Source: Tetrahymena elliotti 4EA
Lineage: Eukaryota > Ciliophora > Oligohymenophorea > Hymenostomatida > Tetrahymenidae
Assembly (NCBI GenBank): GCA_000231825.2
Contig: JH720293.1
Location: 2,356,001-2,420,000, forward strand
DNA: 64,000 nt
Direction of reading: 5' to 3'
Made by a program: the position numbers and the translations under genes. Position 1 is the stretch's first letter. Each line of letters starts with the position of its first letter. Under the pieces are notes generated by a model. That model was given only the letters and a program-made list of their open reading frames with translations, was not told the origin of the DNA and made no database searches. Below are positions 1-13,597 of the stretch, piece by piece.

Positions 1-2702
1 AAATTTCTTCTTACCAGGTATTCATATTTTAATATCTCTTTTGTTATAGGTTTGGAGAAAAGAAAGTTTATTAAAATGACTGAAATTTAAAGATGTACAA
101 TTCCTCACATTTTGGCTGGCAGAGATGTTTTAGCTGCTTCTAAGACAGGTAGTGGTAAAACACTTTCATACCTTGTTCCTCTAGTAGAAAGACTTTATGT
201 TCAAAAATGGAATCCCTTGGATGGTTTGGGTGCTTTGATTATATTACCAACTAGAGAATTAGTATATATTTTTACTTTACAATTTAGGTTTTAAAATTCT
301 AAAGAAGGTTTATGCAAATTAAATTATTAAAAAATAATATAGGCAACTTAAGTTTTTGAAGTATTCAATTCCTTTACTTAGAATCATGATTTGTCAGTAG
401 GTTTAATTATTGGTGGTAAAAATGTCAAATACGAAAAGGATAACATGAAAGGAATGAACATTTTAATATGTACACCTGGACGTCTTTTATAACACATGGA
501 TGAAACACCTGATTTTGACTGCACCAATTTATAAATGTTAGTTATTGATGAAGCTGATCTCATCTTAGACTTAGGATTTAAAGAAAATTTAAATGCAATT
601 TTACTCAACTTACCCAAATCTCGTCAAACCGTTCTATTTTCTGCTACTCTTAGCAAATCCATACATGAGTTAAGTAAGCTCTCTCTTAAAAATTCTGAAC
701 ATGTATTTTTGCATGAAGCTAGATCAACCTAAGATTAAGATTCAAAGAATGTTATTAATACAAGCATTAAAGTAATTTATTTAGATATATTTTGTGATAT
801 TAATAAGATAAATAATATTTAAAAAAGGATATTTATGAAGCTCCTATTAAATTAACTCAATACTATATGGAAGTCAACATTGAGGATAAATTAAATATGC
901 TCTTTTCCTTTTTGAGATCTCACAAAAAAAACAAAGTCCTAGTTTTCTTGAGTACTTGTAAATAGGTCCGTTTTGTTTATGAAGCATTCAGAAGACTTAA
1001 ATTAGGTCCTCCTATTTTTGAATTGCATGGTCGATAAAAACAAGTAAGAAGCAATATTTTTAAAATGAATTTAATATTTATATTTTTAATTAAAACAGGC
1101 CAAAAGATTAGCTATATTCTTCACTTTTGCTGAGAAGAAGTTTGGTGTATTATTTACTACAAATTTGGCAGCTAGAGGTTTAGATTTCCCTTCTGTAGAA
1201 TGGATTGTTTAAGTAGATTGCCCTGATGATGTTGTTACCTATGTTCATAGAGTTGGTAGAACTGCTCGTTTCAAAAATGATGGTAACTCTCTTTTGATGG
1301 TACTTCCTTCTGAAGCTAAAATGATTGATAAGCTAAAAGAAAAGAAATTGAATATTCAAAAGCTTAAAGCAAATCCTGAACATTAGCTTAGTATTACTAA
1401 TTCCTTACAATCATATTTAGTAGAGAGTGTAGATTTAAAATATTTAGCATAGAGAGCTTTTATTTCTTATGTTCGTAGTATTCATTTTGCTTCTGATAAA
1501 GAAGTTTTTAATGTCAATTCTCTTGATTTAAATGGATTATCTGAAAGTTTTGGTCTCATTTAAACTCCTGTGATAAATATTAAGGGCTTAAAAAATGAAG
1601 ATAGTGATGATGATTAAGAAGATGATGCTGAAGACAGTAGTTCTGATAATGAAAAGGAAGATGAAGTTATAGTAAAAAAATAAGATAAATTAGCCAAATT
1701 AAAAGAGAAAATTAGAAAATTGAAAGAAGAGAAGGCTCGTAAAAGATAAGGTTTACCTCCAATTGAAGATGAAGAAGAAGAAGAAATAGAAGAATAAAAA
1801 GAAAAGAAACCTAAAGAGAAGAAAGAGAAGAAATAAAAATAAACTGATGAAATGGAGATTGAAGAAAATACTCAACCAAAAGATAAAAAAGATAAAAAGA
1901 AGAAGAAAAGCATAGAAATTGATTAGGAAGAATAAAACTAAGATGAAGATTAAGAAAATAGTAACTTTAAAAAAACATTTAGCGTAAAGCATGAAAAGTT
2001 AGTCAAAAGAAAAAATTAAGATGTTCTTAGTGAAAATTACAAAAAATTAAGAAATGAGAAAGAAAGTGATGAAGAAGAAGATTTCTTGGTTCCTAAAAAG
2101 AAGGGTTAAAGCTAAGAAATAGAAGAAGGAAATTACAAAGTAAATACTATGCGTGTTAGTAAAAATGCTATGAAGAAAATTAAGGATGAAGGTTACTTTG
2201 GTGGTAAAAATATTACCTACTTCACTGATGATGGTAATTCGATTCATTTTTCAATAATTAAGTTAATTATTATACGTTGATAATTATAGGAAAGTAACTT
2301 ACTATGGATGATATCAGAATGTAGACATACAAGGAAAATGAATAAAAAATTTTAGAGGAAGATGAAGACTTAATAAGAAAACGTGCTTTGAAGTTAGAAT
2401 AAAATAGAGAAACTGACAAAGCAAGAGAAAAAGCAAGAATATAAGAAAAGAGAGAAAAGAAGAAAATGAGAGAATATGAAAAGAACCAAGATATAATTTA
2501 AAAAAATTAAGCAATACTTGGTGATGATAGCTTTGACGAAGAAGAATATGAAGATGACTATGATGGTGAATAAATAGATGAAGAAGAAATTGAAAGCGGC
2601 TATTCATAACAAGAATAAGAAAGTAATGATTCTGACTCAGAATCAGAAGAACAAGTTGTTTAAAAGTAAAAAAAAATAAAAAAATAAAAAAAACATAAAT
2701 GA
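1..2702 (+). CDS. DEAD-box RNA helicase, DDX10/Dbp4 type (5' end missing)
   Basis: ATP-dependent RNA helicase family that acts in the nucleolus on early 18S pre-rRNA processing. Exons read 1-17, 50-261, 343-771, 828-1043, 1099-2233 and 2290-2702, all GT...AG with consistent phase, with TAA/TAG read as Gln. In order: Q-motif TEIQ near 82-93, Walker [10 protein letters not shown] (136-162), PTREL (247-261), TPGR (about 474-485), DEAD (547-558), SAT (640-648), ARGLDFP (about 1171-1191) and HRVGRTAR (1246-1269). These match DDX10/Dbp4 more closely than other DEAD-box proteins, especially the stretch before the DEAD box and the region after motif VI. A long Lys/Glu/Asp-rich tail with coiled-coil character (about 1600-2702) is also typical of DDX10. 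The tail ends at TGA 2700-2702. The first 17 bases are the end of an exon; the start codon lies outside the window. About 806 residues are visible. Confidence 0.93.
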
Positions 2703-4856
2703 AATAAATAAATATGAATAAATGTTTTTTAATATTTTTACTTAATATTTGTATTATTTTTAAATAATGTATAATAGCTTTCACTTTTTACAATATTTTT
2801 CTCAAATTTTTAACTTTATTTTGCTGATATTTACAAGCTTCTTATAAATTCATATTCAAAAGTTTAAAATGAATTTTTAGAAGTTAGGGTGATTTTTTGT
2901 TAAAATTTACTAGGCAGTTTATTCATTTTAATTAAATTGTCTAGTTCTTTGTTTACAAAATTTAAATCTTATTTTTTCTACACAATAAAACTTCAGCCTA
3001 TCAGTCTATTAGTCTTAATAGAGCAATTTAATTTATTATTAAAATAACATTAAAAATACTGAACATAGAAAAATAATATTTTATGCAGTTAAATTATGAT
3101 TTAATGAAAAAATTATTATTTTTCTAATAAAGAAGCTTTTTAAATTTTCACAGTTAAAATTTCCTCTTTTTATTTCTTGTCAGTAAAAATAACTAAAATT
3201 ATATCAAATAAAATCTTTGATATGTTTAATCAAGCTTTAGTACAAATACTTCTCTATGATGCAAATTATGAAATTATTATGAAAATTGTATTTTATTTTA
3301 GAAATTTAATAAGATAGAGGAGATTTTCTAATTTTTTAAGTACAGCTATTTCAATATTAACAAAAGTTATTTACTAAAAATCTCGCCTTTATAAAATAGA
3401 AATATGCACTTAAAATAAAATAATTAATTATTAAATATTAAGATTTCTATTATTACATAAGATTAAATCTGGCTAAAAGATACTCAAAGTTCTACTTATT
3501 TTGCGAAATAAAATAAATTAACTTATAAATTTCAGGTTGAATGAGAGAGAAACCACAAAATTTAAAATTTCTAAAAGAGCAATTTTGTTTGTAAAGTATA
3601 AGCGAGTACCCTGTTAATTTTTGGAAGAAAATTAAAACAAAAAATACAAAAATTAGCAACAAAAATATATTTTTCCCCAAGCAAAATGATTTTTAAATAG
3701 TGTAATTTTATTTAACTTAACCTTTTTCCTCATAAGTTTCAATGAATCTTTTTGTTTAAAGTAATATTTTTAAATATTTATTACTTTTATTTTAGCTTCA
3801 TTAAGTTATTTTAACGTGTAATAAAAAGTAAAGACTTTAATCTTACTCGAATAAATTTTTTAAGCTTGAATTTGAGAAACCCTGAAATTTGAAACTTTTA
3901 TTTTTGCTTTAAAGAAACAAGATTTAATTAATTAGCAAATTCAAATTTTAATACTTCCTGAGGAATTTTAGGTTGGTTATATATAGTTAGGTGAGATCAT
4001 CCAAAATTCTGGCAGAGTGAAAATATTTAGTAATTGAAATTTTAGAGAGTGCAAATTAGAATTTCCTTTCAAAATTAAAAATAGAAATTGACAAAAAACT
4101 TTATTATATTAGTTGTCATTGAAGGATTAAGAATTAGTAAAATGATAAATAAAAAAAGATTAATGGGTACATATGAAAAAAAGAAAATTTATAAAATTTA
4201 AAAGGATTTTAGAGTTAAATACAATTTCAAAGTTTTTTTTACAGTAATTAGAATACATATTTATATGATTACAAGATAATTCATAAATAAGCTGGGTGTT
4301 TTTAGATATTGATATTATTAATTCAAAGGATTTATTTGAGTTGAAGATAGTCAATTGTCAAAAGAAATTTGAAAAAGAGGTTTTAGGTTTACTTTAATTA
4401 AGGGACTATTTGAGTGGATAGTATATTTCCAACTTTCAATTATTTATTTAAGATTATTATTTAAAAAGAATATATTAGAATAGATTGTTTGTTTGTTTGT
4501 TAATTAGTTAGTATTTTGACATAATATTTTAAGGTAGGAAGGAATATGATGATTTTCATATATTTTTATTTGATATTATATGTTTATTAAAAGAAGTTTT
4601 TTCTAAAGTAGACAGACAGACAACCTTAATTGTATTAATTAAGTAAAATTCTCACATCTTACCATTTTTTACAAATTCAGGATTTATCTGTCTTATTTTT
4701 TGTGTTTATTTAAGAGAAAATTGTTTAGTATTTATTAGAAGAAAATTCTTCATAGTTAGTTTGCTTGTTTATTTAGGTATTTATTTATTTATTAATAGGG
4801 AAAATTTAGAATGAAGATAAAAGATTTATTCCAGTTTATTAGGTTGTTTTTATTTT
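2703..4856. other. Intergenic spacer
   Basis: Very AT-rich sequence with long A/T runs between two convergent genes. Short open stretches on the minus strand (3492-3680, 4160-4354) have the Phe/Ile/Leu/Lys composition expected of non-coding AT-rich DNA, with no recognisable motif. The part near 4380-4850, rich in TTTATTT, is probably the 3' flank of the minus-strand gene that ends at 4857. Confidence 0.6.
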
Positions 4857-5375
4857 TCACATATCATCTTTAGTAGAATAGGCTCTAGATGAAGGTAAAT
4901 TTTGATATGATGAGGCTTTCTCATCCAAGTTTTGAGGACTGTAGATTATACGGTAGTAACTTAGAAGTTAGTCACGATTACTTTGCATCTTTGAAAGCAT
5001 TTTTTCTACATTCAGAGGTTACTTAAAATCAATTTTCTTTAATAATAACTTATGTTATTCTACAATATCAGCTAATTCGTGTTGTATTTATTTTTAGGTT
5101 TTATCATAATTGTCAAATTCAGCTTAAATTGCATAAAAATCGTGATCTTACTTGCTTTATTAAAGCTAGTTTATTGTATCTCTAATAATTTAATCATCTT
5201 GGAAAATGGAAATATCCAAATTTTAGAGTAAATATCCTTTTTCAATAGATTCATAAATTCTTTCTCTGTTAAGTTTTAATTTTCTTACAAGATCGGAATA
5301 TTGTTTATTTAAATAACTTGTATGATAGTAAAAATCAGGTCTAGTTTTAATTTCTTTTGTATTATGGCAGCCCAT
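4857..5375 (-). CDS. Small predicted N-myristoylated protein, unknown function
   Basis: Single-exon frame of 172 codons, start codon 5373-5375, TGA at 4857-4859, with several TAA/TAG Gln codons. I do not recognise the family. The product starts MGCHNT: Gly2 with Thr6 fits the N-myristoylation consensus, and Cys3 next to Gly2 is a common palmitoylation position, so membrane anchoring by dual acylation is likely (inference). The body is hydrophilic, with Gln/Lys/Glu/Leu heptad-like runs over residues about 25-140 that suggest a helical or coiled-coil protein, and a Ser/Tyr-rich C-terminus. It contains no membrane segment. Its composition (Arg, Asp, His, Gly, Cys and less A+T) differs clearly from flanking spacer DNA, which is the main reason for believing it is a gene. 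Confidence 0.72.
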
Positions 5376-7665
5376 CAGTTTTTATTTATCAGAGATTAGT
5401 TTTTGTTGAATGTTAAGGTGATTTATATCTTTATTGAGTATTTATTTAAATCTTTATAATAGAATTAACAGTACTTTAGCAGGTAATTTTTTATTTTGAA
5501 CAAAGAAATTGAAAAGGATTTCTTTCTTAAATAAAGTATGTGTGTGTAATATTGTTAATTGATCTTTCACAAAAATTAATTTGAATTAAGAAAGATTTTT
5601 TGCTTGAATTGATATTTTTTTTAATTTAATTATTATATTTTTTAAGAAATAACCCTGCTGTTTATTATGTATAGTAGGAAGTGATTATTAATCTTAATAG
5701 ATCTGGGTACAGATAATTTTTAATATGTAAAATCACTAATTAATTTTGATAAAATATCTATCACAATTCTATTTATACCAGTGAATTTATTAATAGGTGC
5801 CTAAAAATATATTTATTTAATTTTTTTTTTTTCGCTTTATTATGAATAAGTGGGGAAAAAAAATAAGCTTGAAATAAAAGTAAAATTAGGATAATAATAT
5901 TTTCACTGAAATTTATTTAGCTTTATTCAAAATAAGCACAGTTATTCTATTTTGATCACAAAAATAAATAGCTTAAGACTTAAATCAATATTTTTAGATA
6001 CCAATACAGCTAATTTTTAGTTTCTTAAAAGGATTAGATATGTATAGATTATGAATAAAATTCTATTTAAGAATGCATGTATTAAAGCAAGTTCGTATAT
6101 TATTACTAACGAAATCATAAAATTATTCAAGTAGAATAGACTACTGTATAATTTTTGACTGACAATTTAATTACCTTAAATAATTTTAGGAAAATGTAAA
6201 TTGGGTGGAGAAAAAAATTTTAAAAGAAAATTAATCTTGAATAAAGTTGTTATTGCACTTACATTTTTTAATGTCTATCATGATAAAAGTTTTTTTAAGA
6301 CTAGATGATGAAAGTAATACTTCACAAAAACTCTTTTACACAATCCTTGAATTTTATTCTAACTCTTTTATCAAATTCCTTAATTTTTTACATTAGTAAA
6401 ACATTTATGGTTTTTAATGATAAATGCAATGAATATTAACATAATTTTCATGGTCGATAGAAACACTATTTGGATCTCAAAACTATATATTTTATATAAT
6501 TTGATATACCAAAATCACTTGGAATATTTCTTTTATTTAGATAAATCTTATGTCTATATCTTTTATAAAATTCTATGAAGCTTATTTAATTACCAAATGA
6601 TATTAACTTTTTTCTCATTTTTTTTTCTTTAAGTAGAATTTTACATCAGTCAATTTTTAGAGAGCTCTAAAAATACTGAGCATTTCTTTTAGCTCACAAA
6701 AAAATATTATTGACTTTACTGATAATTAAAATTATTTTTAAACTTTTTATTATTTTAAAACAGAGCACTTTCATTGAAAAAAATAAAAATTTAATAATAA
6801 ATTAGTTTGATTTTTATGAGAGATAAATGTTTAATAAATTTATTATAGTATAATTTACATTATTTAATTTCTATATTAAGAACTATTCAAAATACAGAAG
6901 AAATGATTGATTGATTTTTCAATATTCAAGAAAATATTTGTACTCACTAAATAAATTAAGTAAGCAATTCTTAATAATTCTAAGGACTATTTTTCAATTG
7001 TAAATATATAAAGTATATATCAAGTATTTATTAACATTTATTATACCTACTTACTATAACTATATAAAAATAATATAGTAGCACTATTAATTTGGTTCTT
7101 ATTTTTTTTGTAAGCTGCTTGTTTTAGAGTAGGTATATTAAGCAATTGAGTTTTATATCAATAATAGTAAAGCCTATTAACCAATTTCTAACAAAATATT
7201 TATAATATTTAAATGAATTTAAAATCAACAATTTTAAAAATTAGTTTTTGTGGATATTAATTGATAACCAAGATTTTTAATTTAAATTTTCAAATAAAAA
7301 TACAACAAATCTAATTGATTTATAGATAAATAAATAGAATAGTCATTGGGTGATAATAAAATTATTGACGGAGAAGAGAGAAATCGCCTATTTATAAGAA
7401 GTACTTTAGATAAATTTTTCATTATCACATATCTTATCATAAGGCTTTTTCATCAATATTAAAATTTAGAATTAGTAACCTGACAGAATCAAATTCTATT
7501 TTGAAAATTAGTACTCAAAATGATTTAAAATGGGCCACAAAAATCCTAATTTTCTACTTTGTTGTATAAAATATTTTTCAGATAATTGAATTCTAAGCAT
7601 TAACTTTTTAACTTAAACATAAATAGGTATCTTTAGCTCCTGAATGATTCGTAATTTAAGAAAGC
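5376..7665. other. Intergenic spacer
   Basis: Two kilobases of AT-rich DNA between divergent genes. Around 7360-7640 both strands are open for 70-85 codons, which happens easily when TGA is the only stop, and neither reading shows a motif or an initiating ATG. It should contain the promoters of both flanking genes, but no specific element can be named. Confidence 0.5.
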
Positions 7666-10205
7666 ATGTCAAAATTTAGATTTAAAAGATTTTATGTAAT
7701 TTTTTGCTTCAAAAACAGAAAGGCCTTTTCTTTAATATTTATTAATAATGCTTTTAATTAAAAAGTCTTGAGCTATCTTCTTCTAATGTTAAAGATAATC
7801 TTTCTTTGAAAAATCTAGGTAATATTTGCTACATGCTAGCCACTGGAATACTTTTGCAGTATACTTAAATAAATTGTATATAATTTCATACTTTTTAAAT
7901 TTTTGTAGGATTATTATTCTTAAAGTTAATGCTTACAAATTTTTTATTTTTATTTATTGTACCATTATTTAATTTAAATTTAAGGTTCACTAAGAGATAA
8001 AATTAAGTTGTTTGCTTAGTCAGTTTTCAATGATAAAGATCCAAAAGATAAAACTCATGGTGCTGGAACAACTAATTTTAAAACAAAAAGAAAAAATAGG
8101 GCAACAACAACTACTAATAAAAAAAAAGATCAAAGGGATTAAATTATGTAGGATATTTTTAAGTCAAATCGTGCTATTAGGATGCAAAGTATATATAATC
8201 TTGAAAATTCACTTGGTTATCGTAATTAAACAAGCTATATATTACCAAATGATATGAGTTTAACTTATCTACTTTAAAACCCATTAATGAATCCTGGAGA
8301 TGTGTTGAATGAAATTCAATCTCTAGGGAACAGCAATTAAAGCTCTTAAAAAATGAAAGATGTCATGCAGTTAGATTTTGTTCCATAAAATAATAATAAA
8401 GTTTTCGATGATATCTAGATTATTTTAAATTCAGATAATAGCGGGTAAAGCCTTCAAAAATTAAGTTCTTTTCCTAGCGACATTTAACTTTAAATTGTTG
8501 ATAATTAATGGGAATCTTTATCTCAAAATAGTAATTCCAATAAAAACTAATCTATTCGTTAAGAAGTTTTGTAAGAAATAATGGATAATGGATTTATAGA
8601 TTAACCTGTTGACGAAGACACAGCTTAGACTAACCTAGAAGAATTTGAAAGGTAATAAAGACTAGATTTGCTGAGATTCTAAAAATAGTCTACAAAAAAA
8701 ATTTAATAGGAACTGTAAAATACAAATGAAAACTTTTTTATGTAATTATAAAACTCTACTTTGAAAGACCGCAAAATATACAAAATAAGAAACACTCTTT
8801 CACATTAAAAAACAGACATTGAGAATAATAAACCTGAATTTGATGAAATTAGCTCAGTAACTTCTAATTAAAATATTAGAAGAAAGAGAGGCTAAAAAGT
8901 GAGAAAAAATTAAAATTTTAACTAGAATGAGAAAATAAAGATAATCCTAGATACTTCAATTGACTAAAAAATTAATTTGTCTTTAAATAGTTCCCAAGAA
9001 TTTTTGAATAACTCTGAACCTGATTCACAACAAAAGCAAATTCCACAAAAATCCACATCTAATCTTAATTCGAACTATCTTTAAAGCACTAAAAAAAATA
9101 AGTTTGTAACGCAAGACAGTTTTTTATAACAGCTAGAAATAAATAATCTGTAGTCTTTCAAATAATTCGATAACTTACAATAATATCATTCTTCATATCC
9201 AGTTTTTAACGAAATTTAATTTAAATCCTCGAATTTATAATCTTCAGATTTATTAACAAGTCAGAAAAACCATCCAATAGCTTAGTTAGATTTAATATAA
9301 CATGCCTTAAATGAATTAGATTAAAATTCTAATAACCTTTATCAATCTCACAACTTATAAAATTAAAGATAATATCACTTATTTAGAACAGATTAAAAAA
9401 AGCCAGATCATAGTATCAGTAGTTCCTTTTCATATCCTTTATAAAGTAGTGAATATTCCTCTTAAATAGCTGCTGTAATGCATGGAGAAAATCAATTTAC
9501 AGAACAGTAATATTTCATGGATGAGTTCCACCAGTACCCATTTAACTAAAAATTCAGTACTCAAAAGAAAGACCATGACTCCTCTTCTAATCACTCCAAA
9601 TAGGATTAAACCTCTTAAAAATCTAAATCCTTATAAAATGCTTAATTAAATTAATTTATGAATGTATAGCCAATTGTAAATTTATCATTTAATTAAGTGT
9701 AATCAAACGAGAGTAAAAGAAATTAGATTTCCCATATTAATGAATATAATAATGTGCTTGATCCAATAATTGAAGGTTAAACAAGTCTAATGATCTTACA
9801 AGGTATGCATGATAAATCTTCCATGTAATATGAAGGGATTTTACAAAGTCCACTCCAGATTTAAGATAGTTTATTAGAAATAAGTAGTACAAATACCAAT
9901 TTTGAGCCAAAAGAAAGCTTTTTATAGCTTTCAAAAGATGCTAATAAATTGTTATAGTAATATTCTTTTAAAAATATTTAAATTACTTAACATATTTTAT
10001 ATTTAGGATGATAGCTTAATAAATGAAATAGAAAAAATTGAAAAAATTGGAGCTTGAAAAAAATTTCTCAGGAAACTAATAAGTTAAATCTTTTCTATTC
10101 TACAATCTATTAAGCTTAAAAGCCGCAGATAAAATAGAACTAATATAAAAAGAATCAATAAATTTTTCCCCTATTGAAATCTCTTTAAATGATAATCAGG
10201 TTTGA
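7666..10205 (+). CDS. Gln/Asn/Ser-rich protein of unknown function
   Basis: The main exon (about 7985-9956) is continuously open with 60 or more TAA/TAG Gln codons, followed by an intron at 9957-10006 (GTAATA...TTTAG) and a last exon 10007-10205 ending at TGA 10203-10205. The 5' end is less sure: my model starts at ATG 7666, with short exons 7666-7695 and 7909-7924 and introns 7696-7908 and 7925-7984. Phases agree but no homology supports them. The product is about 738 residues. The N-terminal ~90 residues are basic and look folded; the rest is low-complexity Gln/Asn/Ser with scattered Tyr/Phe, resembling ciliate prion-like or scaffold proteins. The last 60 residues form a Lys/Gln/Leu helix-like segment. 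No catalytic motif, signal peptide or membrane segment is visible. Function unknown. Confidence 0.72.
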
Positions 10206-11535
10206 TAATTAAATTTTACTCATTAAAAATAACAAATATTTCAAAAATTTTTTTAGAATATAGCTTGAAAGACCTTTATAAACTTGAATATTATAGCTTT
10301 AACTAAAAATAAATCTATGGCCGAAATTAAAACTTTTAATTTTTTTCTTTAAATTACAGATTTTTTTTTGCAAAATATTTTAAGCAAAATCTGTTAATTA
10401 AATAAATATTAATTAGTTCAATTTTCACAAAATTTTTCTATAAAACAAACAAACTACTCAATTCATTAATGTAAAATTTTCAAAATATTATTATAAAGTA
10501 TGTATATATTTATTAAATATCAAGCAATTAAATTTACCTTCATAACATAACTTTAATATCAAATTTTAGAATTAAAAATAAAGAAAAAATTTTTTATTTT
10601 ATACACCTCTTATACTTAAAAATAACAAATCAAGATTCTTAAAATGTTATTTTTCACATGTCTTTAAGCATTTAACACTGTAGTTTCATATGATGATACT
10701 TTCTTTTTGATATTTTGGTTTAAAAATTACTTGAACTTAATATTACTCATATTAATTACTTATTTTTCATTCTACTTTTTTATTAAAAAAAATCCAAAAC
10801 TCTGCTCTTGCTTAAACTTTAAAATGCTGGAATTAAATGTTTCAAAAAAAATGAATAATTATAGTAAATGCTACTAAAAATAGAATTTCTTTTATACAAA
10901 TAATTTTTTTAATTAAATTTTTATCTTACACTTTGTATTTAGCTTATAGTATTTTTTAAAGTTTTTTTTTGTGCATTTTTAAATATTCTTAATTCAATAG
11001 TAATTTATTTAATATGCTAGATTTTTGAATTGTATTTTTTGTCTTCCTTTAGTTTTAATTATTTTTGTTAAATGAAGAGTTTCAATCTCATATTATTTTT
11101 AAAAAATCTTGAAATTTTAATAAATCTCTTGTTTATTTTGAAATTTTTAGTCATAGATAAAGGAAAATATATTCTTCTAAACATAGCTTCAAGATTATTG
11201 TTTCAGTGTATTAGGATACTTGTATTTATTTCATAATGTCTTAATTTATAAAAATATTTCACTGCTATGATTTTTAATTTTTAATTTAGAATTTATTTGA
11301 TTTATTTTATCAATTTCTCTTTTTTAAGTTAGTATTTTGGTTTTAAAAAAGTGAAAATGAATATGAATTTTCGAATTTCAAAATATTCTAAATAAATTAT
11401 TTTCAATTTCGAGAAAATGTATATAATATATTTTTTAAAAATGTAAGTATTACTGAGTGTAAAAGGAATTATTTTGTGATTATATCTTTTTTAATTAAAT
11501 ATTATTAATATTAATAATAAAACAGAAAATTTAGA
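10206..11535. other. Intergenic spacer
   Basis: AT-rich DNA (3' flank of the upstream gene and 5' flank of the next). I found no convincing reading frame or structured element. Confidence 0.6.
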
Positions 11536-13597
11536 ATGGCAGATATTACAGATAACAATAATTCTACAATAAAATAAATAGAATTATCTTAGTAAAATAG
11601 ATAATCAAATATGTAAGTAACAAACTCATAAATAAATAGTGAATAATAAGTTAATAATCCACTTGTAGCTGTTTATATTCCTGAAAGAGATCATAGATTA
11701 GACATTAATTAATTACAAAAGAATTAGTATAATATTAAGCTTTTCAAGAGAATTTATAAAGTAAACATGTTTCAAATTAAATTTAAGATCAAGGTTTGAT
11801 GATGAGAAAGCAAAGTTCTAAAAGGATTTAAATGGCATAAAAGAATATGGAGCAAATTTATATTAGGAAACAGTATTTTAATTAACAGATTTGCATTAAT
11901 TAATTTGTTAAAACTATTTATTTTTAATGTCGAACTTAAATCAATAGAAATAAAAGGCAAAAGATAAATATGGTTAGATCGTATAAGCTAATCCAATTTT
12001 GTAGAAGGTAGAAAATACAGGAAAGTAAATATTTGATAAGGCAAATAATATTGCAGACTAAATTAAGCTTGAATATGATAAACTTGAAGAAAAATATAAG
12101 CAATATATGAAACAGTAAAATGAAAGGCTAAATGCCTGGGCAAGAACAAAGCTTTAAATTATTATTATGGATATGGTAACAAAATCTAAAGATGATATTA
12201 AAGATGCTGTAAAAGATCCATATATGGTAATAATAATAATTTAGAGAAAAGTAATTTTTAAACTCATTAACAAATTATTCGAATAAATAAATAGTATGAG
12301 TGGGTGAAAAAAATAATAGATGATATTATTGATGATAATTGGCCATATATTGAATAAGAAATTCTTTATAGATTAAGGTTTTTATAATTTGAAAATATGT
12401 TTATTATTTCTAACAGTTTTTTATTTCTCTTAAAGAATGGTTATAGATGAGCCTATTGTTCATACTGAAGTAGACCCAAATAGATGTTGCCTAATTGAAT
12501 GCTTTTATTATTTACCAAATAAATATTTATATGAAAGAATACCTTGTAAAAATTAGTTTATTTTATTATTCTTAACAAAATATATTATAATTTTAGATAA
12601 TAAATCACCATGGTATTAGTTTAGAAGGCTTTGGTTTTGGTTCTTTATGCTTTTTGAAATATTTCCTTTTTATGGTGTATAGAGCTTCTTTTATTTCCTT
12701 GTATTCTTAATTATAGATAAAAAAGATGAATGGTAACTTGTAAGATTTATTATTGTTTATAAGCAGTTACAATTTTTCAGCAGCGGAATACTTGGAGGTT
12801 TTATAGGCTATATAGAATATTTCTTGTGTTCATCTTTTGACAAAAAAAGTTATTTGGAGTAATTTAAAAATTGCACTGAAAATGGTCCTGGTGTAAATGT
12901 AAATATGTATGCAGATATAGTAGCAATATTCTTATAAATTATTGTTGCTTGGACTGCCTATTTATTGATACCACTATCAAGATCAAAAGGAAAAAATATT
13001 GAGTTTAGATACAATAAAGAAAAACTATAACAGGAAAGTAAAAAAGAGGAAGATTACAAGCAGTGCTGTTGTTGTATTTTAGATGTCTCTAAGTATATTA
13101 ATTTAAAATGCTTTACTTCAAAGTTAAATTTTTTAAATATTAAATTAGAGGAGGAAGATTCTATTAGTTCATGATTTATGATTTGCTAGTATTTATTTTA
13201 ATGGTGGGAGTTTTTTTGATTTTTGTTTTCGCTGTAGACAAAAAAAATAAATGGTAAATCAGATAAATATTGTTTATGTCTAAAACACTTTATTGTCTTT
13301 TGAATTTTCCTTTCTTAATATTTACTTTTCCAGTAATACCATAAATCATCACTGCAGCCAGAAAAACAGGGGTAAAATTGTACTTTTATAATCATATATT
13401 TATTAGGATTACTAAAATAGTATGATAGATATGGAGTCTGTGTTCCTAAAATAGTTAAATATACCAACCAAGAATGGGATGATATAGAAAAGAAATATGA
13501 TTAGTCTAGGAGTAGAATAAAAGCTTCTTTAGAAGGGGATGGAGAAGAAGAATAATAAATATTAAATCAAATAAATGTAGAAGAAATCTATAAATGA
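11536..13597 (+). CDS. Multi-pass membrane protein of unknown function
   Basis: Eight exons: 11536-11726, 11788-12226, 12295-12377, 12436-12545, 12597-13092, 13149-13253, 13334-13371 and 13407-13597, giving 550 residues with consistent intron phase and TGA at 13595-13597. The first 170 or so residues are hydrophilic with a helical Lys/Glu/Gln segment. A conserved-looking stretch (WARTKL, then IIDDIIDDNWPYIEQE) leads into the membrane part. Hydrophobic segments are encoded near 12610-12710 (PWYQFRRLWFWFF, long enough for two passes), 12775-12835, 12910-12985 and 13165-13235. A CCCC run lies at about 13060-13075 and the tail is acidic and hydrophilic. I do not recognise a named family; the motif arrangement suggests an uncharacterised protist membrane family (inference). 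The first intron boundary (11727-11787) was picked by phase and could be 11761-11806 instead. Confidence 0.8.

Noticed and set aside
7360..7640. Both strands open for 70-85 codons
   Set aside because: Being open on both strands, without ATG or motif, fits the low TGA frequency of AT-rich DNA better than a gene.
10009..10011. TGA as the stop of the Gln-rich protein
   Set aside because: It lies just past a clear intron (9957-10006); after splicing the frame changes and continues about 65 codons.
13166..13170. TGA as the end of the membrane protein after the CCCC region
   Set aside because: A phase-correct intron (13093-13148) skips it and the following exons continue a coherent membrane segment.
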